A stretch of DNA of 64,000 bases. Source: Zygnema cylindricum (lineage: Eukaryota > Streptophyta > Zygnematophyceae > Zygnematales > Zygnemataceae). A program made the translations under genes and the position numbers. Numbering within the stretch: the first letter of the stretch is position 1; the number at the start of each line of letters is the position of its first letter. The notes below the pieces were generated by a model that saw nothing but the letters and a program-made list of their open reading frames with translations, was not told where the DNA came from and ran no database searches. Below, piece by piece: positions 23,115 to 33,840 of the stretch. Location: NCBI GenBank assembly GCA_037447655.1, contig JBBHKE010002559.1, forward strand, positions 62,001 to 126,000, read 5' to 3'.

Positions 23115-23620
23115 ATTACAAAAAAAATTGAGCCGCGACACGTTGGATAATTAGCATTTGTGTCAAGATAGCAACCAACGGAAATCAAAAAAGTTTGCAC
23201 AAGATATACGCATTAAAAAACCCAACAGAAAATCAAACGAAATCTGGTAACGCACTTTTGTCAAGTTGTTTTTGTTAGCGCCCATTCCTCACACTATTCA
23301 TGGCAATGCTCATTCGTCACACGTAGAAACAGAAACCCTAAAAAAATGAGGTGAAGATTTTTGGTCGGTGTAAAAATCATTGACGATTTTAATATCAAAT
23401 TTAAGATCACGTGGCACCACTATTTTGCTAATACTGCGCAATGGAACTTTGTTCAAATTGTAGCATTCTGTAACATTTGCCGTACAATTACAAAATGTCC
23501 TAATGGAACTTCACCCTAAATGATTTAAAAAAAAAAAACCAAATTCCTAATTAGCGTTAATAACGGTAATTATTCTTATGCGCTAAAAAAACTTCTACAC
23601 TAATAGCGATTGGCGGTGTA

Positions 23621-24212
23621 CAACGGCGTCCATAAAATTATGACAATGGACCTAAAATAGTATTGGTAACACTAACTAGTTTTTTTTTACTTTAATTTAA
23701 ACAGTCCAAAAGTAGCCACGTCATTTGAAACCGAATTGAAGTTTCATAAATACTAAAACCGCGCAATTCACAATGTGGTCTTAGGTCGGCTTGTAGTTCA
23801 TCTTTTTCTCTTTTTTGTAGCTGTCTGCAACAAAGGGTGGTTTAGGGAGTCACAGAAGCCCTTGTGGCCGTACTACTATACACTTTGGAGGCAACGTGTG
23901 TTATTAGGACTGAATGCTTCGACTATGTGCTATCATTGCATCACCTACTCTGTCGCCCTCATACTTGATGTTTTTTCTCTCTATATATCCTGTCATGGTT
24001 GTGTCCTACTTGTACGAGAAGACTACGAGGTCACCGTACCTTTATTTCACACTAATCCGCATATCCCCTTACTCAAATTAATACAATTGCCTAATCAAGT
24101 AGAATTTAGTCGCTTTTCTTTCCTTGAAATTTTTCACATTCAGTGGCCTTTTGGATGCCTAAAAGCATCATCAAAATTTTTTCGCACTAAATTCCTCAAA
24201 CAACGTGACAGC
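23621..24212. other. Intergenic before element C
   Basis: Holds a 146-codon plus-strand open frame (23775-24215) with hydrophobic stretches but no recognisable family; it ends at the LTR boundary. I do not call it a gene. Confidence 0.4.
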
Positions 24213-25422
24213 TGATGATATTTGAGTATTTTCTAGGTCTTTATAGAAAAAGAGCAAAGGCAGTCTGTCCTTGACTCCCTTCTCCAAGCCCCCACCCTTG
24301 TTGTTGTCACTGAAAGCTTGATAGGGAGCTAGAGCCATGGCTGCCTAAGCTCACTAGAGAAGACAAGGGGTGGATTAGATAGATTTACCAAAAGTTACTT
24401 GACGGACCCGGATTAGATGGATTTACCAAAAGTTACTTGACGGACCCAGAAATTGATCGTGGTACCTACCGTCCGTCAAGATAGAATAGCCGTTAGCTCT
24501 AACCGTTAAGTCTAGGACACATATTACGATATATAAGGTTCGATAAATATATAAATCGTAACATGTAGATTAATTCCTTTAAACGGCGAATAGATACTTA
24601 GTGCATAGATACAGTTTTATTTAGTACGGAGTACGGTATGGGGACGGAACGGATACCGCGCATTTGTTTCGATAGCGAAACAAATACCGCGCGTCGAATT
24701 TCAGCGGCTAGGATTATAACCGGTTTTGATCGGCCGGCCGCGATAGGCGCCACAATCACGGAAAAGGTACTTTGGCGTTTTACGGTCTTTCCCACGTCAG
24801 ATGACACGTGGCGTGATAACATTGGATTACGGGAATTTCGGAGATCACAAGAACTAATCCTGATTTGACACGTGTCGACATTTTGGCCATGTCGTACAAT
24901 AGTTGTACAAAAAGTACACCGGCACCTGTACTTTTTTGTACGACACAGTAATTTGATTGGTACCGTACTTCAGTAGATAGAGTTTTAGAGGGGGAATAGG
25001 ACTTAGAAAATTTTGGGTAGGTAGTTGTCCTCCTAGAGAGCACCTTGTATAAATAGCAAACTTTGGCCAGCCATAACTATCAATTTACTGACCATTTTTC
25101 AGTGATTTTTTTTGCTGCGGACTCAGGGGAGTCCAGGCTACACAGTGGTTTAGTCGGTCAAAGTTTTTGCCTGCCAGGCTGGCTGCATTTCTAAGGGAAA
25201 GTTAAAGTGGGTGAATGTGTCCAAAACTCATATTCTAACTTTGCATTCTGTGGTGGAACTGAGCACACAGAAAGTCTTATTTCACAAGGGTGAAGCTATA
25301 ATGGGTTTGTGATTGTCAAGGGGTTATTCATTTGGGTTTATATCAGCTTGGAGTCGGCACTATCTAGATAAGCTTCTTTTGGATCTGCGATTTCTGTGGG
25401 CAATGGAGCACACAGAGTTTTA
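24213..25422 (+). repeat. 5' LTR of Copia C
   Basis: Begins TGATGATATTTGAG (the 3' copy has TGTTGATATTTGAG) and ends CAGAGTTTTA, the expected terminal CA changed to TA. It holds a 38-bp tandem duplication (24372-24447) and a 9-bp stem TTGACGGAC/GTCCGTCAA (24437-24445 with 24471-24479). GTAC motifs lie around 24893-24965. It is about 150 bp longer than the B-type LTR. Confidence 0.88.
24372..24447 (+). repeat. 38-bp tandem duplication within the C LTR
   Basis: Two adjacent copies beginning GGATTAGATAGATTTACC and GGATTAGATGGATTTACC and both ending GACGGACCC, with one difference. The related LTR fragment at 39398 starts within the equivalent segment. Confidence 0.9.
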
Positions 25423-25437
25423 GGTTATGGGCCCACC
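25423..25437 (+). promoter_or_regulatory. Primer-binding site of Copia C
   Basis: GGTTATGGGCCCACC is the exact complement of the initiator tRNA-Met anticodon arm. It follows the LTR end directly. Confidence 0.75.
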
Positions 25438-27391
25438 ATCTAGGGTGCCTATGTTTGATGGAAAAGGCTTCACTTATTCGGAGTTTACAATGGAGGGATT
25501 GCTTTTCGAGAAGCATTTATGGGGAATTGTTTCGAGACAAGTGAGATGTCCGCCACCTGGCTTTGGAGGAGCATTCTATGAAGAATCATCTGGGGCTGCC
25601 CAGAGTATCAACCGGAGTTCAAATGCAACGAAAGGTGAAGGGAAAAACCTTTTCGTGGATGGGGAAATAGGGGAGAAGGAAAAATGGACACCTATGGTGA
25701 GGGGAGCTAGGCTCTCAGCTATGGTACCACTTGTAGGGATTAAAATTGAAGAAAATGACAGAAAAATATAGGAATACAAAAACACTATAGCAAAACATCT
25801 CATACTTAGATATGTGTCTAAGTCCATAGCTATCACTCTTTTAAGTCTAACGAAGTCTTCACAGATATGGAAAGCACTAAGTCAGATTTATAAGAGTAAG
25901 ACTATTCAGAGGAAAAAAATAGTAAAACAAGAAATAGATGCCTATGTTTATAAAGGCGGTAGTATGATAGAATTTTGCAATGATATTGCTGCGCTATATG
26001 TTGAGCTAGCTAGTGCGGGATATGTAGAATCTGAGGAGAGGAAGATTAATACACTACTTATGAAACTCTCGGATGAGTACGAAAACATCATTTGTCGTAT
26101 GCAGGCAATGGATGGCTCTTCGTGGACTTGGAGCTTTACCATGGGGATAATTATTGTGAGGGAAAGCACTTTGGAGCTTCGTAAGGGAAGTGACAGGGTG
26201 AATGCATTTACTGCTGGTGGTGATTGGCGGAAGCGTGATGAGAGGATCGACGCTGATTGGCGGAAGCGTGATGAGAGGAACGGTGGTGACGAGCGGAAGC
26301 GTGGTGAGGGGAAGAAAGACAAAGGTAAACCTTATCGGAACTTTGGTTGAAAGAGAGAGAGAGGAAAAGAAAGTGGAGCTTTGAAAAAGGGGGTTTGCTT
26401 CTTTTGTAGGGAACCGGGTCATTATATGGAGGAATGCCCTTGTTTGGAAAAACTTAGAAGTTGGAATGTGGATGAGGAGGAAGAAGGGGAAAAGGAGAAA
26501 GAGGATGAAGATGTTTTAGAGCTTCTCCGGATTAGTAGTATGGGGAAGAGAGAAAAGCACACAGAAATTCCACGAAAGCAACAACGTGCTTTTGGAGGTA
26601 TAATGGAAGTAAAGAGAGAGGAGGTACTTGAGGATGTCGAGGAGTGTAGAGTGTATGACTTAGATATGAGAAAGTCAGATCTAGGATCCATAAGTGAAAA
26701 CGGGAAAGATAAAATTAATGAGAATAATTTTATAGATAATAGGGAAACAGAAAACTGGTCGAAAAGGGAGACTTCAAGGGATTCCGAGGAAAGGGGAGAA
26801 GTGAAACTCGAAGAGGTTTTAAAGGATAGGGGAGAAGAGAAATATTTGATTAAAGGTTTAGGGGAGAAGAAATATTTATTGGGAATTAAATTAGAAAGTG
26901 ATGGTGGAAAGAATTCCATGGGAGAGAGTGAGGGAAGTTCAAAAAATGGGGTAATTATCATGGATAAAAATATGAGTACAGAAGATGTAGATCTTATGAG
27001 GAACTTAGTGGGGACTAGTGTTTATTTGGGGGTGGATGGATTTGACATCACTACTTGGTGTGATGTCGCTTGTGAAAATGTGCCTGTAAAAGGGTTATCA
27101 TCCGGGTATGTGTTGCAGGATGGGGAAGGGGCTGAATGTTGGAAATACAAAAACGAAAGTAGATTCTGGTTGGATGAAAAAGGGAGGAGGTGGATAAAAT
27201 CTTTGATCGAATTTATGATAACTGGGGTGCTAAATGAAATGTGTGATGCAATTATTATTTCAGTTCATCTAATGCATTGTTTTAAATACGAGAGTATTTT
27301 TCTTAAGTTTTATAAAAGGAAAAGAAAAAAAAAAAAAATAGGGGAAGGAGTGTTTGTTTATTTGTTTGTAAGAGTTGAAAAAGTAGACTAA
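25427..27391 (+). pseudogene. Copia C gag fused to a remnant of RT-RNase H, one frame with two stops
   Basis: A single reading frame of about 655 codons from ATG 25427 to TAA 27391 is interrupted only by TAG at 25769 and TGA at 26348. It contains the gag N terminus (MGPPSRVPMFDGKGF), the gag core (QIWKALSQIYKSK, DAYVYKGGSMIEFCND), a zinc knuckle (CFFCREPGHYMEEC) and an acidic Glu/Lys-rich stretch starting IPRKQQRAFGG. It then jumps to RT end motifs (KKYLLGIKLESD) and an RNase H fragment (DITTWCDVACENVPVKG, SGYVL). The integrase, YVDD and protease active sites are missing. A charged linker and an altered C terminus have replaced them. A last segment of 336 codons (26381-27391) is stop-free. 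It may be a defective gag-only element mobilised in trans. Confidence 0.75.
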
Positions 27392-27404
27392 AAAATAAAG
27401 GGAG

Positions 27405-27615
27405 TGTTGATATTTGAGTATTTTCTAGGTCTTTATAGAAAAAGAGCAAAGGCAGTCTGTCCCTGACTCCCTTCTCCAAGCCCCCACACTATATTGGGGT
27501 TCTTATTGTCAAGGGATCATTTATTTGGGTTTATATCAACTTGGAGTCGGCACTATCTAGATTAGCTTCTTTTGGATCTGCGAATTCTGTGGGCAATGGA
27601 GCCCATAGAATTTCA
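27405..27615 (+). repeat. 3' LTR of Copia C, internally deleted
   Basis: The first ~100 bp (TGTTGATATTTGAG to CCCCCACAC) and the last ~110 bp (GGTTCTTATTGTCAAGGG to ATAGAATTTCA) match the ends of the 5' LTR; about 1 kb between them is absent. It ends where the LTR of element D begins. Confidence 0.85.
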
Positions 27616-28672
27616 GAAATTAATGGTATGTTTAAAGTATTTTCTAGATCTAAATATAGAAAGAAGCCGAGGCAGTCTACCTCTAACTTCTCTCTCAACC
27701 TCTCAAACTTGTCGAAGTCACTGAGAAGTTGGAGAGGAAGCTAGAGCCATGGCTACCTAGGCTATCCAGAGGTTTACGGGATATATATATACTAGTTTAT
27801 TTACCGTTGGGTTATTTACTAAAAGAATATGTATTTATCCCAGGATTTGATCCTGGTACCTGCCAGACGGTATGCAGCCAGTAGCCGGTAGCCTTAACCG
27901 TTATGTCTAGACATAGTGTTACGTATTATAGGGTTTGATAATTAGTTAAACATTAATACATAGGATAGTTCATTTAACTAAAACAATTTTACAGGAGACA
28001 TAGATCCAGTAATGTAAAAGTACGAATTACGGTACAGATAAGAAAAGAATACCGCGCATTTATTTCTTTAGCGAAACAAATACCGCGCATGTATTTATTA
28101 CGGCTACGATTTAATGTGAATTTAATCGGACAGCCGGAATTAACGCAGAGATCACGGAAGTGGATTTCGGCGGTTTGTGGTCATCGCCACATCGGATGAC
28201 ACGTGGCGAAATTACATTGGATCGTGGTATCTCCGGAGATTACGGCACCGAATCTGGATATGATATGTGTGAACATTTAGGCCATGTCGTACAATGTCCG
28301 TACAAAAAGTACACAGGCAGTTGTATTTTTGCGTACGCTAGTAAAATGTGATTGGCTTCGTACATCAATAGATAGTGTTTTTGAGAGAGATAGGACTTAG
28401 AAAAATTAGGAGATAGGACCCTCTCTCCTAGAGAGCTTCTGCACAAAATGTCAACTTTGACCCTCCATAACTTACTGCTCAGGGGAGCAAATTCAGAGAT
28501 TCTTTTTGCTATCGACTCAACGGAGTCTTACCTTTACAGGGGTGAAAGTGGCCAGAGTTCTTGACTGCCAGGGTGGCAATTGTTCTTGCTGAAACACAAA
28601 GGGGTTAGAGTTATCCTAGAGGCTTCTTAGAAGCTGTTCACTTTGAGGACTTATGGAGGTCTCGGAATTTCA
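27616..28672 (+). repeat. 5' LTR of Copia D
   Basis: Starts GAAATTAATGG (the usual TGTA is missing at the junction with C) and ends CTCGGAATTTCA. It carries the perfect T-arm-like hairpin CCAGGATTTGATCCTGG at 27840-27856 and the GTAC cluster near 28285-28370. The gag ATG lies inside it at 28653. Confidence 0.85.
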
Positions 28673-30296
28673 GGTTATGGGCCCACCCTCTAGGGTACTA
28701 ATCTTTAATGGAACTAGTTTCATATATTTGGAAAGTATGATGATACGAGCTCTATGCGAAAAACAGTTTTTGGGGGATAGTGAGTGGACGATTGGGGCGT
28801 CCATCAAGTCTTAGAATCCCTCCAAGGTTTGGAGGAAGCAGATTCACCAGGAAAGAGGATCCACCTTCAACGAAGGAAACAAATGAAGGAGAGGTGGTGG
28901 ACAAAGGAAAGAAGAAGGAGACGACCACACCAATAGCAACGCGTTCCGCATTTATGTCACCTATTCCGAGGAACGAGGAGAATGATACTGAAACATGGGA
29001 CTTCAACAATATGGCGGCAAAACACTTCATCCTACGCCATCTCACTCAAGGACTTCCATGTTCTCTTTTGCAGGTAGAAAGGGCATCCGATCTTTGGATG
29101 GCTCTCATAGAGATGTACCGAAGTGGTACGATTCAGTAACAATAGTTGGCTGATCAGAAAGTTAATGAGTATGTATACAAAGGGGGAAAGATGTTGGATT
29201 TTTGCAATGAGCTTGCTACACTCTTCATGGAGCTAATGAGTGCGGGAAAGATTTTAGTGAAAAATAAAAGGTTAACTGTTTACTGATAAAGTTACCCGAT
29301 GAGTTCCATAACATTGTCAACCGTGTGCAGAACTTGCTAGACTCAAGGTGGATATGGAACTCAATGGTAGGGATGATTCTCGTTCGGGAGAATACGATTG
29401 AGATCCGAAGGGGAGGAAAGAGTGGCCAAGCCTTGGAAACTGCGACCGATTGGAGGAACAAGGAATCCCGCAAAGCGGTCGGAAACTATGGGGGAAGGGA
29501 GCTGAAAAATCAGACCGACGAGTTCGGACCAAGGGCTCCCAAAGGTTTATGTCATTTTTGTAAGAAACGTGGGCACTATATGGCAGAGTGCACTAAGCTA
29601 ACTGAGTTTTGGTTAAAGGAGGGGCAGACCGGTGGTACCCCGAGAGGAAAGAAAAAGGCCCTTGTGACACAGGTACATGAGGCAGAATGCGAAGATGAGG
29701 ACGATGAGCTCTTTTTAGATGAGGAGTTGGAGGCGAAAAACGAGGTCAAAATTCCACGAAGGCATAAATGTGCTTCCGGTGGATTGAAAGGTGAAGCAGG
29801 CTTGATTGTAGATTCATGTGCCTCCATGCACATGTGTAAGGATAGGCATCTGTTCACTAAGATAAGAAAGATTCCCACCGTAGAGATAGAGTACGGGGAT
29901 GGGAGGATAGTCACCACTACTCTTGTAGGATTAGTAGATCTGAAAGTGTTAGTAGAAGGAAAGACATCCATAGTAACATTCTCCGATGTATTGTTTATTC
30001 CGGAGCTGAACAAAAACCTCATCTCTACATCTGTATTAGATGATAAGGGCTTTTTTACTAGCACTAGGGAAGGAGTCTTTACTGCTAGTTTTGAGGAGGG
30101 TGTCTATTTCATTGTTGAGAAAGGTTGCCATGGGATGTTTAGGGTGATTTTAATAATGAAACGAAGAAACTTTATTATGCTGGTGTTCATGATATTATGA
30201 TGTGGCATAAGAGGCTTGGGCATGTGAATCTAGATAAGTTAAGAGAGATGAAAAAAATGAGAGTGGTGGAAATTGATTCGGAATCAAGGGATAGAG
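28653..30296 (+). pseudogene. Copia D gag-protease and integrase N terminus
   Basis: Gag starts at ATG 28653 (MEVSEFQVMGPPSR) inside the LTR and runs through frameshifts near 28770 and 29250. In the QQQLADQ segment it reads CAG TAA CAA TAG, two stops, the second at the same codon as in B and F. Downstream are the zinc knuckle CHFCKKRGHYMAEC, an acidic run, a protease motif changed to DSCASMHMC (Gly to Cys beside the catalytic Asp), and the integrase zinc region up to HKRLGHVNLDKLREMKKM. A deletion near 30270 joins this straight to the linker before RT. Confidence 0.85.
28673..28687 (+). promoter_or_regulatory. Primer-binding site of Copia D
   Basis: GGTTATGGGCCCACC, perfect complement of the initiator tRNA-Met anticodon arm, directly after the LTR. 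Confidence 0.75.
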
Positions 30297-31168
30297 GAGA
30301 AGCCGAGATTGTTCAAAAATATCAATGAAAACCATCTATTCTGACCTCATATTTTGAGGGGGGAAGGTGAAGTAGCAAAAGATTGCAAGAAAAACAGGTT
30401 AATACCAAGGTAACAAAACTATCTCATCAAGATGAAGCTCAAACTTATGGAGAGGCGATGACTTGTCCAGAAAGAAACTGGTGGAAGACAACCATCAATG
30501 AGGAGATGGCCTCTATTGTGGCAGCCTATACTTGGGAGCTCGTGGTTTGTCCACCTAACCGAAAACTAATTGGTTGTAATTGGGTTTTCAAATTAAAACT
30601 GAATCCAGATAACACAATCGAGCGCTACAAGGCCCGATAAGTGGCAAAGGGATTTACACAAAAGGAGGGAATTGACTACGAGGAAACCTTTGCCCCATTC
30701 GTCAAATTTCCCTTCGTCCGCATACTTCTCAGCCTAGCAACAGCGGAAGACATAGAAGTGCACCAAATGGACATCAAGACAACCTTTTTGCATGGAGAGT
30801 TGGAAGAGGAGATCTTCATGCGACAACCCGAAGGGTTTGTGGAGGAAGGAGAGGAGAGTAAGATATGTCGGTTGATTAAATCTCTTTATGGTTTGAAACA
30901 GGCGCCTCGACAATCAAATAAGAAGCTTGATACGTTTCTTACCGGTCTGGGATATATCCGGATCAGCTCACATCACTCAGTCTATGTTTTCGAAGATGAG
31001 GAAGGTTTTATATTTATTGCAATTTATGTTGATGATTTGTTTGTTTTAAGTAAATCAATGGAAATAATTAATAAACTAAAAACCGATCTTAACAGGAGAT
31101 TTCAAATGAAGGATATGGGGGAAGCAAAATATATTTTGGGAATTCAAGTAGAAAGAGACCGAAAAAGA
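30297..31168 (+). pseudogene. Copia D reverse transcriptase, 5' part
   Basis: RT motifs KLNPDNTIERYKAR, a TAA for the Leu codon, VAKGFTQKEGIDYEETFAP, HQMDIKTTFLHGELEEEIFM, YGLKQAPRQS (Ser for the usual Trp) and the catalytic AIYVDDLFVLS. The frame ends at GIQVERDRK where element E inserted; it resumes at 37501. Confidence 0.88.
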
Positions 31169-32141
31169 TGCAACATTGAGACCTCCATAGGTACTCAAAG
31201 TAGGCAGCTTGCTAGAAGCCTCTAGTATAACCTTAGTTCGTTAAGCTTTGTCTGAATATTGCAGATACCCTGACAGAATACAGACTGACCAGACTGCACC
31301 CCTTTGAAGGGCTGACTCCCCTGAGTCTGCCACAAAAAGAATTCTTGAATTTGCTCCCCTGAGCAGTTAATTATCAATGGTCAAAGATGACCCTCTTATA
31401 CAAAAGCTCTCTGAGAGAGAGGCGGCTACCTCTCATTTACTAAGTCATAAACCCCTCTCTAAACCCTCTCCTACTGATGTACAGAACCAATCGATTGAGT
31501 GTACAGTACAGAAAGGCATTTGGTCCGAAGTATTTTTTGTACGGCCATTGTACGATATGGCCAGAAAAACGACGCCTGCCATATCTGGGTTCGCCATAAT
31601 ATGTCTCGGAGATGCCGTCATCCAATTCATGCTGCCACGTGTCACCCGTTGTGGTTGTGATCAAAAACCGCCAAATTGACCATTCCGCGATGCTGGCTTC
31701 TTTCTCCGTCGTTAGATTAATGTTGGCTTAAATTTATAGCCGTTAAAAATACAACTAGTACATTTCCGTTGTAATTCTATTTTTAACTGTGTCTGTATGA
31801 ATGTGGTCCGTTTGTCAGTAAATTGAACTTCTCTTTTTCGTCATCTTTAAGTAGTTATCGTACCCTATATACTTCAGCACTGGTCTTAGACTGCAGGGTA
31901 AGACTAACAGCTACTTTGACGGATGGTAGGTACCAGGATCAAATCCTGGGTCCGTCAATCCTTTTGGTAAGTTTACTCTAGAAGGAGCATAGGCAGCCAT
32001 GGCTCTATCTTCCTCTCCAGCCTTCAGTGACTACAACAAGTATGGGGGCTAGAGAGAGAAGCTGGAAACAGACTGCCTCTGCTTTTTCTTGCTCTTATTT
32101 AAATCTTTTAACTAACCTAGAAAATACCTTTTATTTCAGCA
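31169..32141 (-). repeat. 3' LTR of Copia E
   Basis: 973 bp, TGCAACATTGAGACC to TTATTTCAGCA. It is nearly identical to the 5' LTR over its central part, with clustered differences in the first ~230 bp. Confidence 0.93.
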
Positions 32142-32154
32142 CTCCCTTTATTTT

Positions 32155-33830
32155 CTAGTCACTTTTGATTTTAAGTCCACATCTCTCTCTGCAGAAAATT
32201 AATTTAGGAGAAGGTACCGGCTTGGTCATCATGTCTGCCACCATCTCACTGTCTGGTCTGTATTCTAGACTTATTATTTTGTTCTCCACCTTTTCCCTAA
32301 CAAAGCTAAGTCTGATGTCCATGTGTTTTGCTTTAAAATGATGTTTGGGATTTGCAGCAATTGCAATTGCTGCGTGATTATCACAAAATATTTTTTGAAT
32401 TCCACTCTTAAGATGCCCCAATTCACCAAGCAAGGATTTAACCCACATCAATTCCTTCACAGCAGAGCAAGATGCCATATACTCTGCCTCCATGGTAGAC
32501 TGAGCAATGACCTTTTGCTGCTTACTGCTCCAACAACAAGCACCATTCCCCACATACAACACATATCCAGATGTACATCTTCTCATCGGAGCATCCCCAT
32601 AGCTGGCATCAATCCAAGTGGTGATGTCATTGTTTTCCCCACCCAGATGCAACCATAGATCCCTAGTTCCTATGAGATATCTGAGGACCCTTTTTGCTGC
32701 TTCCCAATCCCTTTTGGTAGGAGCATTCAAACTCCTACTTAGCACTCTTACAGCTGCTGCCAAATCCGGTCTGGTACAATTCATAGAATATATCAGACTG
32801 CCCACTACCTGTCTGTATGGTATAGTCTGCATAAACTTCTTCTCTTCTGACCTAGTTGATCATATTGAATTAGGATGTCTCCTTCCTCACTCCCCTCACT
32901 TCCCTTCTTTAGATCCATGGGAGTTGTGCAACTGTTGGCTTTGTTCATCTGAATTTTTTCCAGCATGTTTCCAATTGCCTCTTTCTGAGTTAATCTAATT
33001 ATCCTCTTTTTCCTATTTCTCTCTACTTGTATTCCCAAAATATATCTAGCCTCCCCCATATCTTTCATTTTGAATCTTCCCTTTAGATCTGTTTTTAGTT
33101 TGTTAATTTTCTTTAATGACTTACTTAAACAAGAAGATCATCAACGTAAATTGCAATAAAGATGACACCTTCCTCATCTTCAAAAACATAAATTGAATGG
33201 TCTGAACTTATGCGAAAGTATCCCAGACTGGTAAGGAACTCATCAAGTTTCTTGTTCCACTATCTGGGCGCCTGTTTCAATCCATAGAGAGATTTGATTA
33301 GCCGGCATACCTTACTTTCCTCTCCTTGTTCCACGAATCTTTCCGGTTGTCGCATGAAGATTTCCTCCTCTAGTTCTCCATGTAGGAACGTTGTCTTTAT
33401 GTCCATCTGGTGGACTTCCATGTCTTCTATAGCTGCCAGACTGAGAAGTATTCGAACCGAGGGAAATCTGACGATCGGAGCGAAGGTTTCTTCGTAGTCT
33501 ATTCCTTCTTTTTGAGTAAAACCTTTCCCCACTAACCGAGCCTTATACGGCTCAATTGTATTGTCCGGATTCAGTTTTAGTTGAAAACCCACATACATCC
33601 AATTGGTTTTCTATCGGGTGGACAGTCCACCAGCTCCCATGCATCAACCGCCATGATTGAAGTCATCTCTTCATTGATGGTTGTCTTCCACCGGTTTCTT
33701 TCCGGACAGTTCATTGCCTCTTCATATGTTTGAGGTTCATCCGGGTGAGATAGTTTAGTTACCTTTTTATTAACTTGTTTCTCTTGAAGCCTTTTGCTGC
33801 TTCTTCTCCCTCCCTCAAAATCTGCGGCTA
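32155..33830 (-). pseudogene. Copia E reverse transcriptase-RNase H
   Basis: RNase H (TWIDASYGD, SKQQKVIAQSTMEAEYMASC, HHFKAKHMDIR, ADMMTKPVPSP) is intact over 32155-32832. RT upstream is broken by a frameshift near 32850, a base loss near 33125 in the YVDD region, a TAG for Gln in YGLKQAPRQW near 33258 and a frameshift near 33595. The order and motifs match the B copy. Confidence 0.87.
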
Positions 33831-33840
33831 GAATAGATGG

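Larger units (their letters stand above)
22164..23620. mobile_element. Long inverted-repeat element (1.46 kb), family 1
   Basis: Termini of 25 bp match at 23/25 as inverted repeats: left TACACCGCCAATCACTATTA (22164-22188), right its near reverse complement (23596-23620). Both subterminal regions match the short member at 10438-10657. It contains a 50-bp minisatellite (22465-22854) and a perfect palindrome (23085-23114). No transposase-like frame was found, so it is probably non-autonomous. Confidence 0.7.
24213..27615 (+). mobile_element. Copia element C, internally deleted derivative
   Basis: Plus-strand element with a 1210-bp 5' LTR, a primer-binding site at 25423-25437 (GGTTATGGGCCCACC, perfect), about 1.97 kb of coding remnant, a polypurine tract ending 27404 (AAAAATAAAGGGAG) and a 3' LTR of only 211 bp that lost about 1 kb of its middle. 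Most of protease, all of the integrase core and most of RT are gone. No target duplication is evident: CAGC on the left, and element D directly on the right. Confidence 0.85.

Noticed and set aside
23775-24215. 146-codon open frame, possible membrane protein
   Set aside because: No recognisable family, no splice context, ends at the C element LTR boundary. Hydrophobic runs follow from T-rich DNA.
26422-26961. 179-codon minus-strand Ser/Phe/Leu-rich frame
   Set aside because: Antisense shadow of the Glu/Lys-rich linker of element C.
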